Shown here piece after piece: positions 1-10,300 of a DNA stretch of 64,000 bases. Within the stretch, counting starts at the first letter, position 1, and every line of letters begins with the position of its first letter. This stretch comes from Ulota crispa (taxonomy: Eukaryota; Streptophyta; Bryopsida; Orthotrichales; Orthotrichaceae). Position numbers and translations under genes: made by a program. The DNA is taken from assembly GCA_963920765.1 (NCBI GenBank), contig OY987243.1, forward strand, positions 33,603,060 to 33,667,059, given 5' to 3'. The notes beneath the pieces are model-generated. The model saw only the letters and a program-made list of their open reading frames with translations. It did no database searches and had not been told where the DNA came from.

Positions 1-75
1 GACAAGTTGCTGACGATTACCAGCAGTGTGAAGGAGGCAGAACAAGTTCGTGCGTTCTTCATTGATTACACGTAA
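1..75 (+). CDS. Possible 3' end of an unidentified gene
   Basis: The first 25 codons are open from the window edge and end in TAA at 73-75. The translated tail (DKLLTITSSVKEAEQVRAFF, then IDYT) has a composition typical of a folded or helical C-terminus. A GTAATG splice-donor-like sequence overlaps the stop, so it could instead be an internal exon. The KEAEQVRAFF stretch loosely recalls the helical tail of M1 aminopeptidases, but this is too short to identify. The rest of the gene would lie outside the window. It may equally be a chance open frame. Confidence 0.22.
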   Translation, partial: DKLLTITSSVKEAEQVRAFFIDYT

Positions 76-337
76 TGAAGGCTCTTCCAATGCCTGAACG
101 GTGCTCTGAAAGTTATTTCTACAAGGCATAATCTCATTCCGAAGCAATTGCAGTTATCACATCATCAGGGAGTTTTGATCGTGCAGAACTAGAGAAACTC
201 TGAGATTTTAAGACAAGCAGGTGCAGCTTATCTCCGAGCATACCAGCCAGCCTCTGAAGCCATGATTTCGCATGGGAAGAGAAGGATCGTCCTTGAATAA
301 TTACACATAATTAAGGCAGCAAGAGCTAAAACAGGAC

Positions 338-598
338 ATGGCCAGCGAAGAAAATAGGCAAGTCGAGGCACGTACAGAGTCGATGATGATTGAGGTTCCG
401 AGAGCAAAGCATGCATGAGCTGGACGATCGTATGAAGCGTCGGGGAAGAAGGAGTCGGAGGGGCGAATGCTTGTTGCGGCCAGCGAGGGGACGCCGGAGG
501 TGGTGCGGGCGGTCGAGGCAGAGTCCAGGCCTCAGGGGGCAGGGAAGGCTGTTGGCGTTGCTCCTGGGGCGTGTGGCGGGTCGCGTACCGAGGCTTGA
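338..598 (+). other. GC-rich coding-like island, unidentified, one in-frame stop
   Basis: From ATG 338 one frame reads 86 codons to TGA 596-598, interrupted by a single TGA at 416-418. The first part begins MASEENRQVEARTESMM. The part after the stop is rich in Glu, Ala, Val and Gly and contains the segment MLVAASEGTPEVVRAVEAES. The DNA from about 400 to 800 is far richer in GC and CpG than anything nearby except the glutamine synthetase gene and the large piggyBac element. It could be a decayed first exon or a gene fragment captured by a transposon. A competing frame (390-926) is open longer but looks like the Arg/Pro-rich shadow of GC-rich DNA. No domain is recognised. Confidence 0.3.
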
Positions 599-966
599 CG
601 AGGCGACTCGACTGAATTACGAGGACGCGTCGCTATCGGACCCCTGGCCTCCATTTGTCGCTTCCCGCCCGTGTTGCTTGGAGAGCACGGCCGTGCCCGG
701 AAGCACCGGACCTTCGCTCGTGCCTGGCCCCGCCCACCCGGCCCGGCCTAGTGGAGCGGAGCATCACGCCTCCCGGGTCTTCGACGAATCGACGGTCCCG
801 GTTCAACAGATTCATTATTTTAGGAAATCATGCCAGAAGTCCGGGCTCATTCCTTGGATGGCCTTCCACCATCTTAGCTTTTCCCAGTTTGACCGACGGT
901 GGGAAACGCAGCCTCAACACCTTTAGCCCAAAAGCTAAGAACGGCTCAGATGGCCCTTGGGGCTTA
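599..966. other. GC-rich tail of the island, no gene supported
   Basis: GC-rich DNA continues to about 815 and then falls to the AT-rich background. Open frames exist on both strands but none has a recognisable product. They are most easily explained by scarcity of stops in GC-rich DNA. Confidence 0.3.
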
Positions 967-1207
967 CCCCTGAGCGCTCCAGCACCTCAAATCTAGCCTC
1001 TTCATTTTCAGCAATATGATGATTTTGACTATTATAATCTTTTGATCCGTGCGATAAATGTTTACCAAATTTGTCATACATTTGCAAACCCCAAGCATTG
1101 TGCAAGATCAAAGGCTAACTCTTTTAAATGTTAATTTAAAACTTGTAACGCCAGATTGTTTGCAACAAGGTCCAACCCATCACAAATTTGGGCTAGGCGC
1201 TCAAGGG
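967..1207. mobile_element. piggyBac-type miniature element with ends like the 8.2-kb element
   Basis: The left end reads CCCCTGAGCGCTCCAGC after a TTA (964-966). The right end read inward is CCCTTGAGCGCCTAGCCC, followed by TTAA (1208-1211). The 8.2-kb transposase-bearing element has ends CCCTTGAGCGCCC and CCCCTGAGCGCCCC. A GCCTCT block about 30 bases inside the left end is also shared with the right end of the large element. This 241-bp piece is therefore plausibly an internally deleted relative. The left TTAA is imperfect. Confidence 0.58.
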
Positions 1208-1211
1208 TTAA

Positions 1212-2120
1212 CCCCTAAAATTCTTTTGTGTTTAGAGGCCCAAAATTGCTTCAAAATTCTAGTCCCCAAACCAAGGTCAAAATCTTCATTGAAACTTACT
1301 TTTTCACAAATCCAATCATAGGATCCTTTGGTTGACTTGCACAAGTACATTGTCCCAAAATTTCAAAATGAATATCCCCACCAATTGCAAGATTGATGTG
1401 CCTAAACTTCAAAATGTAGGCTTTTCTAGTCCTTCTAGAAGGTGAGGTTTTGTTTTTCAAACTTTTTAGAGAAATACATGTATATTGTATTTCTTGTGCA
1501 ATTTTGGCAATATGTTGGAAAATGGGTTGAAAGCATACATTAAAAAAATCAACCAAAAAAAACTTTGGATTCATTTTTACAAAAGTTCTATAGTGAAAGG
1601 TATTGATGAATGAAAGATATAACTAATATGCTAATAAGTTTTGGAAGAATTTGAAAATTGTTAATCCCAACAGTGAGAATGCTCTAACAGATAATTAGAA
1701 ACTTTAATTTTTATTTTCATTTGAAAATTTTCGAAATTGAGAGTAAAAGTTAATTTTATATGTTTTTTCTACCCTCTTCCTACCTTCATTGCCCGCAAAA
1801 TAAAACTTTTAACTCTTACCTCATTATTTGGAATTGAATGATTCAAATTTTTTTAGTAGATATCATTCTATACAATTATATAAAAATAAAAATAAAAATT
1901 TTAGAATATATTTTTTGCTGCTTGGTTTGACATTGAAATTGAAAATGCCTTATAACTTTTGCATTACTTATTGGAATGACATGAAATAAAGCTTCACATG
2001 TAGATTATGATGAGTAGCATCCATCCTAAAAATTTCATGAAAAATTTCCAAACTATGAAGTCAATAGAGCTTGCCCGAGTTCTCATAAAGCCCAAAGTGG
2101 GCTCCTTGGGCCTTTAGGGG
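1212..2120 (-). mobile_element. piggyBac-like miniature element, family A copy 1
   Basis: It is flanked by TTAA at 1208-1211 and 2121-2124, with ends CCCCTAAAATTC and CCCCTAAAGGCCCAAGG read inward. It is 909 bp and matches 8333-9243 and 33631-34547 along its whole length; relative to those two it is reversed. It contains an open frame (about 1296-1480, minus strand) whose product includes TRKAYILKF and GQCTCASQPKDP, shared with the other copies. It carries no transposase, so it would need one supplied in trans. It shares its left TTAA with the neighbouring 967-1207 element. Confidence 0.75.
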
Positions 2121-2320
2121 TTAAACAAATGACTTTGCTAGATATGTCCAGTATTTCGTTTGCACGCTGTAGGTATATGAGAATTTGAAGTTTTCGGTCC
2201 TTTGTTGCATTTTATCTCTTGTGCCAAAATTTCTTGTTTGATTTGAAAAATTTCTAACCTAAGTTTGATTATGCTCCCTGTTGCAAACTTGCCTTTTTGT
2301 TGTTTAACAAAACTATTTAA

Positions 2321-2690
2321 CCTCTAATAGTCCAAGAGGACAAAAATTGTCCTTTCAATGCCAAAAAAACACCCTAAGTGTGGAAAACAAAAAATTCAGT
2401 TTTTTTTTTTGAAAGTGGTCACAGTGATGTGCCACATCACTGAATGCCAAAAATAGCCGCTTCCAATGCATTCATCTTTTTTAAAACACCAATTTGTGAA
2501 GAGATATACAAGGTCCGCTGCTGCCCTTTTTGAGAAAGCAGCATAATTATACTATTGACTTTTCATTCTTTTGAGGAGAATATTCTCTTTAGTGGGCACA
2601 TGCCATACGTTGTTTGCTGCCCAAGAACAGTGTGTTTTCCTTGGTCAAAGCCCTATGTTGGCAGCAGATTTGGAGCCCGTCCTTTAAGGG
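2321..2690. mobile_element. Possible short piggyBac-like miniature element
   Basis: It is flanked by TTAA at 2317-2320 and 2691-2694. The ends read inward are CCTCTAATAGTCC and CCCTTAAAGGACGG, an imperfect match of about 8 in 12. The interior is AT-rich with no coding potential. No second copy is in the window, so the call rests on ends alone. Confidence 0.42.
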
Positions 2691-2694
2691 TTAA

Positions 2695-5600
2695 CTAAGG
2701 GCACACGTCATGTGCCTACAAAGTTGGAAAAGTGCAAGATATGTATTGGAATTGTAAAGTATATTTTCACATTTGTAAAGAAAAGCTTGTTATTCGTTTT
2801 CAACTTTGGTAGGGAGAAAATAAGTGAAAGAGTAGGAATTGTCTTATTATGAAAGAAGTTTAGCACATGCTAAAGTTCATTATTTCTTGTCAACATTTCT
2901 TTATTAAAGTCTTATCACTAAAACCCTATGGTAGAGTTTATTCAAATTGCATACATGATGTGATGTTAAAAAAATTCAATAACATCTTTCTAATGTTTTG
3001 TTACATCTTTTCAATGTTTTATTACAAGTCTCTTGTGGAATTAAACATAAAATTTTGTTATATCCTTTTTAGGAAGTTCCATGATAACAATAACTCTCTA
3101 CTATACATTAGACTCAATTATATAATTTAGTCATGCTCTCAATCAATATAAACTCCTCAAAAGAAAGGCTTTCTCCTTGAATCATGTTGGGTAGGCGTGT
3201 GGGTAGGTTTGCTTATTCTTTTTTTATAAATCATTCACGCTACTATACATTTGTGATAGTCCAATATTTGTCTTATGGACTTCACCAAAATCAACCCAAT
3301 GTGCAAGTCTACCAATAAACATCATCTTGCAAGATCAACTCTATAATTCCTTGCCTAATATGAATATGTGCACACAAGAGTATAAGGTCCATTTTGGTTT
3401 CACCTAAACTTAACACTTTGAGATTTCATAATTTGTTTGTTTTTGTCCAAAAAATTGTGATTTTTTTTTTGGAATCTTTGGTCTATTGTCAACAAAATAT
3501 ATTAAGATAAAACACTTTAAGACATTTTAAGAACTAGAGTCAATTTTAAATATGATTAGCTTTTATGTTAGACAACTCGGTGTATAAATCCTCTTCAACT
3601 TCAAATTGAGAAATATACTCTGATCTTACAATTTGTCTTTGAAAGGTTGTCTTTGGGGTCATTTATACATAGACCATCTTTTATTGATATATTTAAAAAA
3701 TAAGACATTAAAATACTTTACCTTGATGATTCTTTAAAAAGTGGTCATAATCTCCTAAGAATAGTGGAACTTACAATTTGTTTGAAAAACTTCATTCTAG
3801 TGCACAAGACAATAGTGGTATCCATGTCAACTTGACATGTTAGAGTCTCTAAACTAAAATCTTCTAATAAAATAGAGTTTCATATTCTTGTCATCTAATA
3901 TAAGGAATTATCATTCTCTTGTTTGATTATTGCCAATATAAATTGTGAGAGTTTAATAGTTCATAATTTCATATATTTTTTTTCCATGAAATATCAAAAA
4001 GTGGAAAACATTCCTAACATTTGTTGGACTATTATTCAAGGTGCACCTAATTTTTTTTTAAATATGGACGAACTGTTTCAAACCTAAGATTTGCATTTTT
4101 ATAGCATACAAGACAGGTGAGGTTAGATTTGGCAACATTTGGATACAAGTTACCATGAATTGCTGGTTTTATATATGAATGTGCACATATGGATGATTCT
4201 ATCCATTTTTCCATTTTTCCCTTTCGAGCAAGCAAGCTACAAGCAATGAAGAAAATAAAACAAAAAACGGAAATAGAATGGAAAAGGAGAAAAAATAAGA
4301 AAAAAAATAGGCTGGTGCGAACTCAAGCAGAAGAAATGGATTGCCAATTCCAAGGAGAATAAAATAGAGAGAAGATATGTTTCAAGGAAAGAGGTGTAGT
4401 AGTTTACGCTTGACCAACTTCAGGGATTCGTCCCCAGTTTCTGCAATTTTTTTGGCCAAGCCAAGTCTATTTCTCCCAGAGCTGACTCACAATTAGCAAA
4501 ATGCTACTCCTCTGTCCACTTTGCCCGGAATTAATTGGCCTAGATGTGTTTCTCGTGTGATTATGCAGGCGAATGGAACAATTGCACACAGGGCATTATA
4601 GAGAAAACCATGGACTTGTCCCAGATAGTGGGAAGCTTTTGAGAAAGAAAAGGATAAGTTAAGTTTAGTGCAAAACCTATTGCATCGTGGATCCAAGGCA
4701 TCTCCAATCTCCAGAGAAGCTCCGGGAGAGGCAGGCCAAGTGTCAGCAAGGCAACACAACCAATTAATTCTTAGCATTTGGGCATTGGTTGTACACTCGT
4801 TTGCCTCTCCCCTTTCTATTGAAACCCATCCGTGAATGAGAGGATGTAATAACTTCCGCTCAGAGGACCACTCATTGCGTAGATTTTTTGTTTTTTAATT
4901 TCGAAGTTTGCAAGGTTTCGTCTTCTCTGAGATTGGAAATGCCTCTCCACATTATTCCTCTTAACAATAAAGTTAGTATCACTTTGTAAATGCAATCAAT
5001 TTGGAAAAATAGTAGTGATAGTCACACCTTCTTAACCCTATTCTCTATCTTTAAAGAATGGGACATTGAACTCTCTCAGCCCCTTACTTTTTGAAAATTG
5101 AGAAGTTTTTTTCTTCACCTCTAAAGGAGAACAACATGCGTGAAGAGATTTTTGTATGTGATTTTTTTTTACCAGTGCATGTCTTTTTTTCATCTCACTC
5201 ATCTCACTTTCACCCTCCTTGTGGTTGGAGATCTTGATTGAGTGTGAATGCAACTTGCTTTTTTACTGTATTATAGTTCTCTAGATACACTCATCATCCA
5301 TTCTCCACCGCCCACAGAAGGAGAGTCACACTTTCATGTAGCATTGCCCCCATTGACTCTTATTTCCATTCCACAACTTCTTGTTCTTAATAAAAGTTTC
5401 ATTCTCGGAGAAGGCGTGACTACCTCTAATATAAAATTAAACAAAACCGTGGAATGCTATCAGGTTTTGGACTTTGTAGAGGAAGACCATAGCCACTATG
5501 GAGGTGAGTGACTTTATGTGCGGAAGAAGGATTTACACGGCTCAGAGGAAGACTTTTGTTTCCATCAATCTTGAACAAACTCACACGTTACTTACTTGGT

Positions 5601-6374
5601 TTTGACAATTTGTTCTCCACTTCCTGAGATTGTGCACGAGGATTGTAGGGGACACTAAAGAATTTGTAATTGGCATATTTGCAAGAGTGTGTTTTGAGTT
5701 TTGACAGTTCAATGACCAAAATTGGATTTCTATATATACAATTGAATACGATGTCAGTGATTGGAAATAGAATACAATGGTTAGTTAGTTAGGGTCGGGC
5801 ATGATTGGGATCAAAAAGTTATAAATGGAATAAAGCCAAATCTCCTATGACTCTCTTTTATTTGCTTTATTAGAGGTTAACAATAGGTCACTAGCAATTG
5901 CACCGTCACTAGTAATTGTACCACAATTTTCTCTCGGTCAAAAGAGGACACGTGGATGGGGTGCACGGGGATAGGGGGCACGAGGATAGGGGAGCACAAG
6001 AATAGGGGGGCATGGGGATAGGAGGTGGGGGGGCATAATCTTGTTGGTACAACGGGCATTATACTAGTAATAGTTATAACTATGTGAAGAAAAATTTAAT
6101 ATTGTATTGACTTTTGTTCAGAGCATGAGATTTGTAGTTTACAATTGGAAGGTTCTTAACTTGTGAGCACCTAGCTCAGAATCCATCCATTGCAAGCCTC
6201 TTGGCAATAAAAACCATATGGCATTTTGCATGGTATTGCCACCTCATGTGCAAATGGTCCCATCAATTAAACCTTGAATCCTACTCCCTGCCACCCTCGT
6301 ACAATTTAAACCCAATTACAGTACATTCTATACATTTGTGCAACTAGCACCTTTTCTCCAATTTACAACAACAG
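2695..6374. other. AT-rich intergenic DNA, no gene seen
   Basis: The sequence is AT-rich with short chance open frames only. Around 4350-4850 and 5250-5520 composition is more balanced and short open stretches exist, but none has a recognisable domain or consistent splice structure. A short G-rich stretch at 5956-6030 repeats variants of GGGGCACGAGGATAG. Confidence 0.5.
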
Positions 6375-6381
6375 GATCCTG

Positions 6382-7220
6382 ATCTCGAGTAGATCACTCT
6401 TTGTATGTTGGGTATCCCACATGCGACAAGGGAATAATTTATAAGGGGCTATTTAGTTTATTGGGCCAAATAAAAGGGTCTCTGCAAATATATAATTGGG
6501 TCAAATGGCCAATTTTAGGGCACCCTTCAATTATTTATAAGGGTTAAGCATTTTTTTTCTTAGGATATCTTCTTTATAATTGAAAATTTTGAATTGTTAA
6601 GTAATTTGACAATTTAGACTTTAGGGGTTAGGGTATGGATGCACTATGCTTTCATAAGTAATTTCAAGACAAAGATCAAATCCTTCATGGAAATAAACAA
6701 TGCAATCAAAAATGCCTCTGCACTCCAAAAATTCAAGAGTAAATCAACTAAGAGTCAAAGCATGTGAATGAACTCTATTTACATGTATTTATTAAGAAAA
6801 CCTTATTGCACACAAGCCAAATGAAATAAGCTATAACTTGAAAGGCTAGAACATGCACCTAAACACCAAGCAACGAAACCTTGACCCAAAAGTGAAGTAG
6901 ACCCTAACCATTCATCCACATTTGTTGCCCTCATTTTTCATCACCCAACACCTAGCACCCTCGTTGGAATATCGGATACCCTATACCCACCCTAAATATA
7001 GTAGGACCATAGGATACCCCATGATACTAACCCCTTAATTACTTGTAAAAAAAAGTAATGAGACATGTTTAAAACCTACCTATATTACTTATACTCAACT
7101 TTGTCATTTGAATGAACCCTTTCTTAGTTATAAATTTTATTACTATTACCTCAAAAGAATAAACCTCTCTCTATATTATGCCGCACGTCAAATCTAAAAT
7201 GCGTTAAGTTATCCACCCGA
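6382..7220 (-). mobile_element. Nonautonomous DNA transposon with 7-bp duplication, copy 1
   Basis: GATCCTG occurs directly on both sides (6375-6381 and 7221-7227), as expected of a target-site duplication. The ends read inward are ATCTCGAGTAGATCACT and TCGGGTGGATAACT. The same ends, in opposite orientation and with a longer body, occur at 25841-26898, including the subterminal ATTTTAGA...GCGGCATAATATAG block. A 7 to 8-bp duplication points to hAT- or Mutator-like mobilisation; the superfamily is inferred from duplication length only. No transposase is present. Confidence 0.68.
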
Positions 7221-7227
7221 GATCCTG

Positions 7228-7617
7228 TTGCCTTGACGCTCAGGGATTAACTTCCAACTTTGTAACCAAGTTCCCCAAAGGATAAAATTTCTTACACTTC
7301 TAATTTCCAAGCACTTGAGGTCATCTTCATAATAGGAATTGAAGTCATTTGGAGTCCAAGTCTGAGTCCAAGTTTGTCCAAATCCTTGCTTTTGTATTAT
7401 GTTGAACTATTAAACTAGCCCAAGGCCTTTACATTAAGGGTGAAAATAGAGATTTTGCATTTTTGATATTTTCCCTATAAATAACAATCTTTTGTATATA
7501 AAAACACTCTAGGATGGATATCCAAATTTAGGAGTTCTACATGATTTTCTTACTTCTTCACACCTATCTCTAGTGAAACTTTCAAGCATTTTACTTATGA
7601 CTTAAATCATTTGGCTT
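7228..7617. other. AT-rich spacer between two elements, nothing seen
   Basis: About 390 bp of AT-rich DNA with no open frame of note and no inverted repeat that I can see. Confidence 0.5.
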
Positions 7618-7621
7618 TTAA

Positions 7622-9475
7622 CCCCTAAAGGATTGAGACCTTTTTTCTGTCAAAATCACTGAAAAGTGCCACTTCTAGGGGATGAGTAAGAAGGTAAGTT
7701 CTTTTTTTTTTTTTCAAGAAATCCGACCGTAGGATCTTACCTTAGACTAAACGACGTACTTGTGGGGAAAAAAGTCAGATCATTCTAGATAGAGATGAGG
7801 GAGATATTTACATCTGAAGTGAAAATTAAGGTTTTTTTCCGTGCTGTCCAAAAAAATTAGAAGCCTTTGACCACTCTTACATGAAAAAAGTGCTCTACAC
7901 AAAGTTGGGGTTTATTTTTTCCATGTAGAAGACCAAGCAAGGCATGTGTGGGAGAATTTTCAAATCAATTGGAACTATACAACACATGGGAAAAAAATAG
8001 TAAGTAAGAAGAAGTAGAGAATGAGTCAAGTCACTAAATTGTTAAGAATTTAATTATTGAAATGAAAAATGCAAATCCCAATGGTTATAATGTTGTAATA
8101 AACAATCTACTTCTTTTGGTTTAGTTTTTTTTTCCAAAATATTGAAAACTCTGGAAAGTACATGACTTCAAAGTTTATTTTAGAGTTGAGGATCCATAAC
8201 TGCCCACAAACTAAAACATCTCATAATTTTCATCTCATTGATTGAAATGAAATGATTAAAAGCTTCCCACGTGTAAAAAAAAATCTAAAGAACCAATTTC
8301 AAATTTTAATTTTAGAAATATGGAAATTTTATCCCTTAAAGGACCAAAAAGCCCACTTTGGGCTTTATGAGAACTCAAGCATGCTCTATTGACTTCATGA
8401 TTTGGAAATTTTCCATGAAATTTTAGGATGGATGCTCCTCATCATAACCTACATGTGAAGCTTTATTTCATGTCATTCCAATAAGTAATGCAAAAGTTAG
8501 AAGGCATTTTCAATTTCAATGTCAAACTGGGCAGCAATAATTTTATTCTAAATTTTTATTTTTATTTTTTACAGAATTGTTTAGATTGATACTTACTCAA
8601 AAAAAATTGAATCATTCAACTCCAACTAATGAGGTAAGAGTTGAAAGGAGTTTTATTTCGCGGACAATGAAGGTAGGAAGAGGGTAGAAAAAACATATAA
8701 AGTTATCTTTTACTCTCAATTTTGAAAATTTTCAAATGAAAATGAAAATGAAAGTTACTAATTGTCTGTTAGAGCATTCTCACAATTGGGATTAACAATT
8801 TTCAAATTCTTCCAAAACTTATTAGCATATTAGTTATATCTTTCATTCATCAATACCTTTCACTTTACAATTTTTGTAAAAAAAGTATTCAAAATTTTTT
8901 TGGTCAATTTTTTATGTGTGCTTTTGACCCATTTTTCAACATATTGCTAAAATTGCACAAGAAATACAACACATGTATTTTTTGTCTAAAAAGTTTGAAA
9001 AACAAAACTTCACCTTCTGGAAGGACTAGAAAAGCCTACATTTTGAAGTTTGGGCACATTGATCTTGCAATTGGTGGGGACATTTATTCTAAAATTTTGG
9101 GACAATGTACTTGTGCAAGTCAACCAAAGGATCCTACGGTTGGATTTGTGAGAAAGTAAGTTTCAATGAAGATTTTGACCTTGGTTTGTGAACTAGTATT
9201 TTGAAGCAGTTTTGTGCCTCTAAACACAAAAAAAATTTAGGGGTTAAAGAAGTTTTTGGGCTACCCAGATTGCCCTCGCACCCTCGGGCAACAGAAATTC
9301 TTGCATAACTTCTTTGTCAAATGTCAAAATCAGAAAAAAATTAGATGCCCACATAGATCTTTGAATTCCCCATCGTCCACAAAAATTTCAGAAAATTACA
9401 CAAAGTAATTTAGCCATCTAGTCATAGGCACATGCCCGAAATCCCCATTGTACCCCGAAGGGACAACAGTCCAGG
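7622..9475 (+). mobile_element. piggyBac-like miniature element, family B copy 1, split by family A
   Basis: It starts CCCCTAAAGGATTGAG after TTAA (7618-7621) and ends before TTAA (9476-9479). Its left part matches the start of 47760-48669, and its right part (from about 9248, AGAAGTTTTTGGGCT) matches the end of that copy. In between sits a complete family A element (8333-9243). Removing it leaves a family B element of about 940 bp. The right end has lost part of the usual TTTAGGGG. It is noncoding. Confidence 0.72.
8333..9243 (+). mobile_element. piggyBac-like miniature element, family A copy 2, nested in family B
   Basis: It is 911 bp with left end CCCTTAAAGGACC and right end CCCCTAAATTTTTTTTG (read inward). 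TTAA follows at 9244-9247; the left target copy reads TTAT (8329-8332). An open frame at 8914-9159 gives an 81-residue product sharing KSLKNKTSPS, TRKAYILKF and GQCTCASQPKDP with copy 1. It lies inside a family B element, so this family A copy moved later than that B copy. Confidence 0.76.
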
Positions 9476-9479
9476 TTAA

Positions 9480-9939
9480 GACGTTGAGACATGAGAAAGA
9501 AAAAGGTCCCATCATGGTCTTACAACAGGTGCTTGAAATTTTATAGGCTGAAATTTTGCTTTGCACATGCGGTTCCAAGTTTAGATGTCCTCGACCCCTT
9601 GTGTGCTCGTTGATACTCTGCCGTAGCAAAAGAACTCGGAATACAATAATGTGAACCGTCCTTTTTGCTATAAAGAATTTTGTTGAACAGTAGTGTATGT
9701 GTACCAGAAATGCTGAAACTCGGACATCTCTATCCAGAAGGCCAAGACAAACAAACGAAAACAGAACATAATATCTAGTAATCTCTTATTACACCAAAAG
9801 CAAATTAAATTCCTTTGTGCCTGAAGATGGAAAGTTGGAAACCCACAACCCAGGGGACCAGGATAACTACAAAACAGACGAGTTAAAAAATATTAGAAAA
9901 TCTTATACCTCGGAACCCAATATAGCCCTCTGAAATTTG
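9480..9939. other. Upstream flank of the glutamine synthetase gene
   Basis: About 460 bp of AT-rich DNA between the last miniature element and the GC-rich leader. A TATAAAG occurs at 9668-9674, but its distance from the start codon makes its role uncertain. No upstream coding exon is needed to complete the protein. Confidence 0.35.
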
Positions 9940-10300
9940 CCAAAACTAAAACCGAAGGTGGCCCTTTCTCGCCAAGTGGATGGCACGGCTCTTTTCCCTC
10001 CTCAGATTCCAGAATATCGCACAAATCTATGCATCCGAGGAGCCAGATCTACGAAAACCGATGAATTTCGGCCACGATCGCCCGGGGCGCTGCGTCCGGG
10101 CGCATGTGTGCGGGCGATCCCCAAGAGTACACAAGTAGAGCCGCGCCATCGCCATTCCTCATCAGTTTGCTGCTTGCATCCCGAGCTTCTCCGCTCCATC
10201 GCACCCATCCTTCGCTGCCGTTTGGTTGATTGTCTATCTGTGAGTTCGTTTGTTTGGTGTGCTCAATTCGTTTCTGCGTTCGTAGTGCTCGAGGGTCGCC
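9940..10300 (+). promoter_or_regulatory. GC-rich leader / promoter-proximal region of glutamine synthetase
   Basis: Composition changes sharply from AT-rich to GC- and CpG-rich around 9950 and stays so into exon 1, as expected for a 5' untranslated region plus core promoter. Open frames here run on both strands but do not extend the enzyme. No transit peptide can be joined in frame to the start codon. The transcription start cannot be placed from sequence alone. Confidence 0.4.

Noticed and set aside
390-926. 178-codon open frame in the GC-rich island
   Set aside because: The product is mostly Arg, Gly and Pro from GC-rich DNA, and an overlapping frame looks more protein-like. Length alone is not evidence here.
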